Assembly (NCBI RefSeq): GCF_037975245.1
Contig: NC_092573.1
Span: forward strand, 2,668,501-2,732,500
From: Apostichopus japonicus
Taxonomy: Eukaryota; Echinodermata; Holothuroidea; Aspidochirotida; Stichopodidae
DNA: 64,000 nt
Direction: 5' to 3'
Shown here: piece after piece, positions 51,601 to 61,490 of the stretch
Position numbering within the stretch: the first letter of the stretch is position 1
Layout: each line of letters begins with the position of its first letter
Translations under genes and position numbers: made by a program
Notes under the pieces: model-generated
Databases searched by the model: none
Told to the model about the DNA's origin: nothing
The model's input: the letters and a program-made list of their open reading frames with translations, nothing else

Positions 51601-54600
51601 ACATATAAAGAGCATGCCAGATCCATTCAGTAGGAAACAGAATCACTGCCCCCCCCCACCCTTTCAGGATCTTAACAAATTGTGTTGGGAAATAAGGCCA
51701 TTTAAGTGTGTGTATGTAATTTTCCTGCTTTCATGTCAGACAAACAGTTGAAAACTGAAACCATATGTAACTTATTTGTGAGATTTGGATTTAAATGATG
51801 TATGTTCCTGTAATGACAGCTATTGAGTTTACTGCGATAATCTGCTATTAAAGAAGAGGTAATAAAGATTAGTTTATACTTAAACTGTTACTTTTTACGT
51901 TCACAAAACTTTGCACCAAGAACCACAAAACTTGGCATGAACTTCAAAGGTTTTTTAAATGAAAGTTTGTTTCCTGTAAAGTTTGTGTGATTGAAAGATT
52001 TGTTTTCTGTATTGGATTTTGTCAAATATAACTTACTAGTTGACATCTGTAGTCACAATAAATCTCTTAAGTTTAGTCTTAAGGAGACACAAACCTAATC
52101 ATCATTATTTATTGGTCTATTTGATAGAGATAAATGTCACAAACAACTTCCTTAAGCAGCTAAGAAAAATCATATACCATTTGGGAGGTATCGGAGGTTT
52201 AATGTTCCTTCATACACAAGGCTACAGATTTTGATCAAGTCTAAATGTGACATCATTGGGCCACTTGTTCTTCATTTTCTCTCAGTTTTTTTGCTTTATA
52301 TATTAACATGCTTATTTTTCTGTAAATGGTGATGAGTTTTTGCATATGTTGAATATAAAATATCGACCCTCTAATTTGCATGACCAAATGATTACATTGG
52401 TTTCAGTGTTCACACTCTTAACATTATACCTGAAAAAAAGAAAGAAAAACAAAACCAGTAAGAAAAACAAATTAATTACAAGGTTTTCAGATCCTAGGGA
52501 CACTATGACATAACAGATTAACAAAATGACAGCAAACGGAGCAAGATTTATCCTCACCATTTGGGGGAGTTTTTCTTCACAAAAACATCTCTGTCATCCA
52601 AGCTAAACGTAGTGGTGTGGTTTGTATCTCCCTTTTAAGACTATTGAAGTAGGTGTGAATATTATTTATGACATTTGCCAGGTGATGTCTCGCAAAATAT
52701 GGCTGTGCAATACACCAGTCTGAAATATATGATTATTTTAACTTTTATAATGAGGAGGAAGAAGAAGAAGGTAAAGAAGACAAAAAAGAAGAAGAAGAAG
52801 AAGAAGAAGAAGAAGAAGAGTCCGGTTCTGAAGATGAGGAGGACGAGGATCAAGAGGTTGAGATCCAGGAGGACATATTCGTGAAGAAGAAGACGCTAAG
52901 AAAGACATTTGGTGGGGCAGGAGGTAAAGGCGCTGCCTCCAAGCGATGGTTTCAAGAAACTCAGTACAATGGCTTAAAGGAGTCTCTCCCCTTCCTGAAC
53001 TGGTTCCACGGTATTATAACCAGACGGTAGGTATTTGCAGAGGTGGTGTGCAGCAGTATCACCAGGATTTTTGAGTAAAGTTTTTGTATAGATTCTGTTA
53101 TAATTAATAGGATTTTTGAGCCATAGAATCGAATTAACACATGTTATTGGGTATTCTTGATAAGACTTAGTGACTATGTAAGTTCTGGTATTAGTGACTA
53201 TTCATTCTGTAGGTCACAATATTATTCGACAAATATGTGTAAAAAATTTGTAAAAAAAGGGAATTGAAAAAAAAAAGCGAAAGAAATATTTGGCAAGAAT
53301 GGGATTGGAATCAGGGACATCATGGTGTAACAAGTCCGCCATATTTTACAAGAAAGAGTTTTGTTTCTGATTGGTTGTAGAATCTGATATAAAAGCTAGA
53401 TGGCAAATCAAAGCATGGCTTAACAGTCTCACTGAAGAGTTCAAATAATATTAGATTTTGTGTAGAATTGTATATAATAGTCAAACAGCCAGTCAAAGCA
53501 TCTACTTACAGTCTTACTGAGGACTTGGAATAATATTAGAGTTTGTGTAGAATTGTATATAATAGTCAGACAGCAAGTCAAAGCATCTATTTACAGTCTT
53601 ACTGAGGACTTTAAATGAGACAAGTGTCTCTGTAGTATCTGGTTTAATATCAGACAACAAGTGCTAGCACTGATTTTCCGATCAATGTTTCTGTAAATTG
53701 ATGTCATGATTAGTGACCAGGTGACATGTCATATAATATCTTACTGTAGCTGATGTGGCATTATAAGTGAGCCCAAACTTTGTCAAAGCATACAAATATG
53801 TAAACCACAGGAAGAACATCAATATATGTGAGTTGTTGAAAAAAAAAAGAAGTTTCTCCAAGTTTGATCAAATTTGTTGATGATTTGTAGAAGGTATGAC
53901 CCCATCCTCCCTTGTGATTTGGTCCTTGGTTTCAGGTTTCTGTCTACTTTCCTCCATCAGACAATCTGAGAAGTTACTAGCTGATCAAAATTCTGGTGCT
54001 TTCCTCGTCAGAGTCAGCGAGTCCAGATTTGGATACACTGTGTCTTTAAAGTAAGACGGTTTTTCATCTTCCCATTACTCATGAAAAGTATAAACATAAG
54101 GAAGTGAAAAAAAAAATTGAAAACTATGAGGTTTTAACCAGATGAGGACTTGAATCGGAAAAATATTTTAGCCGCAAGTGTGGTGTGGGTACCATGGGGT
54201 ATTTCTTTAATAACCATTGTTAGCACATTTGGTATATTCAGCAGCAGTGTGGTGAGTATGTCTGTCTTCTATATTATACATTGAACAAGAAATGAAAAGT
54301 TGTCATCTCAAGAAATGAAAGTGGATCTCTGCAATCTTTTCTGGCCAGTGAGATCTTCAATCACAATCAGACTTTAGTTTTCAGGTTTTATATGGGGGTT
54401 TGGTGGGAGGTGTGGGGAAGGTAGGGATTGGGGGCGGGTTGGGGCATGGAAGTGGGATTGTGTGACAGGTCACGTACTCGCTAAAGTGCTGACAATTTGC
54501 ATTGTAGTACCCTTTAGTTTCTTATCAAAATATACAATCAGACTTCAGTTATAAGGGATGTTTTTTTTGGGGGGGGCGGGGGGTAGGGCGGGAGGGTTGG

Positions 54601-57600
54601 TGTGAGGGGGGCAGGTGGGGGATGGTGAATAGGGCATGGAAGTGGGATTGTGTGGCAGGTCACATACTTGCTAAAGCCATGACAAGTTGCATTGTAGTAC
54701 CATTTGTTCCTCGTCAAAATATATTGTTACTGGACAGAAGAGGCAAGCTTACATGGTAATGTAAATATTAGGGAATTACTTTTTCAAATTGGGGGGGGGG
54801 GAGGGTGGGAGGGGATATTTGGATCAACTTACAAGTTGCTTTGCCTTGTAGCCACTGGGGAAGACAAATCTCAAAACCTGAAATGTAGAAATGGATATCA
54901 TCTGGCAACTTTGTGTACTTGCATAACATTTAATTATATGCAGCATAAATTGTTGTGGGATACTTTGATTCACTAATGTAAGGGTTGATTTGATTTGGGT
55001 TTCTAGGGCTGATGAAAAGTGCAAACATTTTGCGGTTGATCAACTGAGGAACAAACGTTACGTGGTGGTTGGAGAGGAAAGGGCGTTCAGAAATTTGATG
55101 GAGCTGGTGAAACATTACAGAGCCGTGAGACTTTTGTTTTCGTTTAAATAAAATTGTTCAAACTGTACCTGATCACATCTTTTAAGGTAGTAGTTTATGG
55201 AAGCAGTTGATAAAAAATTGACATATGATATCATTAAATGTGTTTGTCTTGTTGGTCCATGTCATGAGCTCCTTAAGAAGCTTTATGAATATTCAGCAAA
55301 TGATAGAAATTGACACATGATACCATTAAATGTGTCTGACTTGTTGGTCCATGTCATGAGCTCCTTAAGAAGCTTTATGAATATTCAGCAGTGGATAAAA
55401 CTTGACACATGATATAATTAGAAGTGTTGTCTTGTTGATCGAAGTCATGAGCTCCTTAATAAGTAGCTTTACATTAAGTCAACACAGTTTTGCCAAATTT
55501 GAGAAAAGGTTTATTCTCTTTATATTGTACTTCTAGGTACATGCCATGATCTTCTTATGAAAACTTCATGAACATTTGTCAGATAATGTCAAATATGTTC
55601 CAGGGAACACTCAATACTTAGTAGACATGCCAATCACTCTTGAATTTGCAATAATAATAGTAATAATCATGTTACCACTCCCAGTCATGTGATCAAAGTC
55701 ACATGATCACTGTCTGACATGATCATTGTTAATGCCTTCATTTTTTATCTTTTCTTTTTAACGTTATCAGAATCCAATCTCTCCCTACGGAGATAAATTG
55801 AAGGAACCAGTCGGACAGGTAAGGGGGACGTTTTTTCTCTTTTAGATAGACTAGTTCAAGTTCATGTTTAAATTGTATATTTAATTTTCAAGTTGAAAAA
55901 CAAACTAGCCACCATATGTCACCTGCGTATGATTCATGTAATTTATGTTGAAATGTCACATTTTTCACATGTTTACTAAGCAATAATTGTTAGTTCAGTA
56001 AGTAACCAGGTTTCAGTATCTATGACAATATTTAATTGTTTCTATGTTTCTCCTTTACAAGGAGGAAGATGAATGTGACTATGACGACCTCCTCCAAGGC
56101 TTACCTTCTCCGAGTAGCAGCCCAAGGAGTTCACTCGTGGTTCTTGACGGTGCTTCAGCAACAACAACAACAACACAAGCTACCAATGGTGATCAGGTAA
56201 GTCTTCACCTCCTTTGACAGGGAACGAGTAAAAATCTCAGCCACTATTTCCAGAAAATGTTACAATTTGGGGTAACATTTTTATGAATAGGTTAGATTTT
56301 GATTACACGGTAGTAGTTCTTTGCAATACCTTATTGGTGGGCAAGGTTGGGAGGATTAAGGGATGGATTATATTTGCCAAGACATAGCAATGTTCCTTAT
56401 TTTTTTAGCAGAGTTATGACTTTTCAAATTCATAATGAAATTTATTCATAATCCTGGTTACATCAGCTTATAATGTCAATTAACTTTATAGACAGTAAAT
56501 TGATGAATTTATATCAAAAAAATCCAAAGAATTACTTTGATGTACAAAGACCTTGTTTTAATGTTATTTATTAATGTTTAGAAGGTATTTCATAACACTA
56601 ATTGTAAGAAACGTAGACCGATCTACATAAGGATAGCCCCCCCCCCCCCCAATATGAAAATGTACAATCACATGTTACCTTTTAACAGCATCTATGGAGA
56701 GTACAATATTAATCTTTCCACGAAATATATTTCAAAGGCTCTGGTCTTATTCAGTTATATTTCAGACATTTTGCAAAACAAAAGTTGAAGGAAAATAAAC
56801 AGTTTGAAAATATTTGACTTTTATATAGATATATATACATAAACGTTTTCTTACACACTGCTGAGTGCTATCCCTGCATTCATTTGGTCTTAACTGGATA
56901 TTAACTACCAATCTATACAAAAAAATACTAGGCTACTGTAGGCTAATATACAGTTCAGTGGGATTTGATGAAGATATCCACCCAAACAAAGTTGCTTTAA
57001 TTTTTTTCTGGAACATATTGAAATATTTTGTAATCTTAAAATGCATATTCTAACTCACTTCTAGAACTAACCTCAATTGTTTTCTTCATAAAAAATTGCC
57101 AGCAATTTTCTGTTCCTTTATTTCATTTTTTGCTTGATGCCCCTCATCATTTTTGGCCTGATGGCAGAGGGGGGGGGGTGGGGATGGGAGGGCAAAGCTG
57201 ATATATTCATCATTTGTGGAATGTTTGATCACATCTGTGGTCTCTTTAGCATATTCATCAGCACATCATTCTATTGCAACAAGGAAAAGCAAGTTGCTAC
57301 ATTCATGAAACATTGAACTTTTGTTTGCATTCTTTGGTGTTTCCCATTTTGTTTTCTTCTTGGAACTTGAATTGCTGGTGTTCACAACTTCATTGCATAC
57401 CAATATCTGAGTAATAATGTATTTTTAGTCAATGGAAATCATTGGCACCTTCCCACAATTTTGCTCTATATCAAAAGATTCCAAAAATTGCAAATAGATT
57501 ATTTACGTCTTATGACTAAGTGTTTGCATTCTTTACAATTTGCAAGCTTTTTATTAGTTTCTATTCGTTCTCAAAGAAACATCAGAGATACTGTTTTTGG

Positions 57601-60600
57601 ACAGTCCCTTTTGACATAGTTCTATTCAATACTGAATTCCAACAGTTACTGTGCAAACTTTCAAACCATTGGTCAAGTACAAAAATATTTTGTTTCCATT
57701 GAAAATGTATATTGGTTCGTATTACGCCTAAGGCAAGCCAAATGCCCAACAAATCGCAAAACTTGGTTTACCATTCGATAATCCTGGTTTATTGGTCGAT
57801 AATCCTGGATTGTCCCTGACAAACCCAGATTTTCTATCACTAATCGGTTTATCCAAGTTACTTTGATAAACCTAGATTAGCCATTGAAAATCTTAGATTT
57901 TCAGTTGATTTTCAAAGCTTTATTCCATAATCCAGGCTTATTAGTCCAAAAATGAAGGTTTATCGAATTGGTTCTATAAACCGGGTTTTGATTCCTTGAG
58001 CATTTGGCTTGTATGGCAAACCAAATGCCCAATAAATTGAAAAACTTGGTTCATCGGTCGATAATACAGATTTATCTAAATTACTTTGACAGTCCTTGAT
58101 TATCAATTGAAATCAAGGATTTTCGGTTGATATTCCAAGTTCTATTCGAAAATCCCAGTTTATCAGTCAAAATTCCTGGTTTATTGGCTACAACCCAGGA
58201 TGATCGATTGAAAAACCCCCCCAAAAGGAAAAACAAAGGTTAAAGAAATAAAGTAGAGAGAAGAAAAACACTTTGACAACAAAGGCCTTTGACAAATTTT
58301 GTTGGCATTTTTTTACTCCATCCCCAGCAAAATATATTTACCCTACAGCCATTTAGTTGTGTTTGTCAATCTTTCGCTCCAAGCCCCGTAGCTTATCAGC
58401 AAATTTTGAGATATTTCAAGATTGTATATTAGCAACTTTTAAGCATGTTTTTCAATTCTCATTGCATACATAGTTTCTGGTCTCTTCTGTTTTGGTTTTT
58501 ATCCATTAGTTTGTCATCATTAGTTCAAACAGATTGCACAGAAATAACCGATCTTCATTTGCTTTTTTCTTGTTTTAAATCTTGTATATGGTTTCCATGG
58601 CATTTCTAACCCTCTATTGAAAACAAGAAATTTATTTTATTCAAGTGCTGTCCACCGGTACGAAGTGGTTTACATACTGTTTATGTCTGTGCTACCTTCC
58701 TCTTTCTTTTGTGCACACTGCATAATTGAAATCTATGTCATGCAACTCCGCCGGCTCTCTCTGTATATTTTTATTTTCTTGTTATTTTCTTGGCAAACGT
58801 CTGTCGGTTTCGTTTTGTTGCTTCAGTTCTGACCTCTATTTGGGCAGGCTAGATAAGTGTTGAATGAGGAGGCCTGTCTATCTTCAGGGGCAAATCAAAG
58901 AGACCCTTGACCATCAAATGTCTAACAGATAATGTGACATGTCTACACCATGACATGATGCCTTCTAAAGGAGAGTTTTAAAGAACAAGTTTTTTTGTTG
59001 TTGCTCTAGAGATAATTTACCAAAACATCCACGATGGGGCTACCGTTCTTTGCAATGTAATCATTCTTGAGTAAAAAGACCTTTAAAATGCCACAGACTC
59101 AGCATTAAACAAAGTGACTGGGGTGCCTAGTCTAACACACAGAGGATGAGATGAGATCTTTAGCAGCATCACTAACATTGCCGAGAAAAATAAGACTTTC
59201 AGGGCCTTGTTTACATGTTTACAATCTGTAATACATTGCAAACCTGTAAACAAGGCCATGAAAGTCTTGGCAAGGGTATGTTATTCCATCCTTGGTTTCT
59301 AAATTGGTGATATATCACTAAAAATCACAAAATTATAAAGTATTATGGCAGACCCAAACTGATGGCTGATATGTTGATTTTGACTGAAAAGGGAGTATAT
59401 CATCTATTTAACAGATATGGGTTAATATCTTGAAACTTGGAATAGCTACACAAAAAAACATGGTCCCAGTTATTTCCACTTGGTTGTCAGAGCAACACTA
59501 AATTTCTGCCTTAACCTCATTCTTTTAAAAAAGGGTCAGGCATTTTATGCATTTTCTCTCCTAACTTCAGAAAAATTGTTGTCATTATAAAAAAATTAGT
59601 CAAAAGTCGAGGTATTTGCAAAAGCTTTGCCATGCCTCAGTGAGTAGCTTAATCGGGTGTACAACTGGTGTATTTTTCGTTTCAGCATTTCCGGCGGAAA
59701 GTAACAAAAGCTCCCATTTAAGCAAATTGCCAAACCTTTTTGACAAAAAGAAGAACTCTTTCAAAGTTTAAAGTACTTTAGGTATTGCTATTCATGCTAG
59801 TGCCACAAATACACCCTTTTCTTAAACAAAATATTTTCCCGACATATTGAAGATGTTTTGGATACTTTTTGGTGCTAAACTCTGTAGCCAAGGTCCATTT
59901 AAAATAATAAGAACAAGCAAGGCCAAAATTCATATTACCTTTCTTGCAGTATGTTGTCCATCAAGTGTAAGTGGCAACTTAAGTTGATCTCAGACAGACT
60001 GTCATAGGTCATAAGACATTTCCCAGTCCAAGAGAAGACTTTCTCAGTTTCTAATGCAAATTTGCCTGCCAGGTATAAAGTATGGTTATTTTGAGGTGCC
60101 ATTTACGATGTTACAATGTTTAATTGTTCAGCTTATGATGTCAACAATTGTCTTCATAAAATATTGAATTTCTCAGGTATATATCTCAACAAAGTGCAGA
60201 AAATTGTCAAATTCGGTTAAACACTTGTTAAAATTTAGAAAACTTTATAATTTGTTACTAAATTGTTAATTATTCGTTTGTCACAAAAATTTGTATTTCA
60301 TTAATTTTTTTCTCAATATGTACTGCTTTTTGACACTTTACAGATAATTCATTAAGTGATGACTTTTGATTAATTAATGACATTTTTCTTACGGGTGGTG
60401 GGGGGAGGGGGGTGGGGGGAGGGGCAAATTTAGTGTTAATCACATTGTAAGCAAATATTTAAGCACTTTGTTGCAAATTGTTGAAAATTTGATCATTTTT
60501 TTGAGGGGCACTGTGGCATTTCTTTTTAAACACTTAAGTGCACTAACAGCTGAAGAGTTGTTTTTCTACAAGTCCTTCTAACTATTTCTTTGCATGTGCA

Positions 60601-61394
60601 GCACATTAAATATATTATTACAAAACCCATAACCTACCTTATTTTTCAATGCACAATTGTCATTCACTGAAACTGTTATTTGATCAAGCTGTTTTGAAGT
60701 TTTTGTCAATTGACATACCTGTGTTTGCAATAACATGGAGGACAGCCATTGGTTCTTGACCTGTTTTTAATGTCTATATTTATTCAGTGAGTCATTGTTT
60801 AAATATGTCTACGTCTAAGGTGTAAAGTAAACCTCGCAGGTGATTGCAAAACTCAACTTGGTCTTATTATACATAGAAACACCAAGTTATTTCACTAAAT
60901 AGATCTCAATTAAAATGACACCTGTTGGCCAGCTGCCCTGTTCACATTGCACTGTTTTATTGCAACGATGCAAAATATTTATTCAGTTCGATGACAGTAG
61001 GAAGCAAAAATGTAGATGACTAAAGCAAGAACGCTCTCCTCAAAAACTGTGACATCATATTGTCACGTCACAAAACAAAATGGTCTCCTCTCTGTGTGTT
61101 TAAATGTTTTGTGAAATATGAAATGGCAAAAATATATATTAGTAAGTATGTACATATATATGTTAATATTTGTACATATGTGAATATATATATATATATA
61201 TATATGTTTGTGAAATATAGAAGAAAATAAAAAGCAAAAACTTAGAAGACTAAAGCAAGAATGCTCTCCTCAAAAACAAAACCAAAATGGTTTCTGCTCT
61301 GTGTGTTTAAATTTTTTTGTGAATATGAAATAGTAAACTTATATATATTTGTAAATATATATATATGTGTATATAAATTATTGTACATATGTGA

Positions 61395-61434
<40 letters not shown>

Positions 61435-61453
61435 ATATATATATATATATATG

Positions 61454-61490
<37 letters not shown>

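Noticed and set aside
52682-52718. Earlier acceptor for exon 24 at ttgccag before 52682
   Set aside because: It brings an in-frame TGA at 52683-52685.
52675-52884. Poly-Lys frame and opposite-strand poly-Phe frame
   Set aside because: They are shadows of the GAA codon run in exon 24, whose real frame gives poly-Glu and continues into the SH2 domain.
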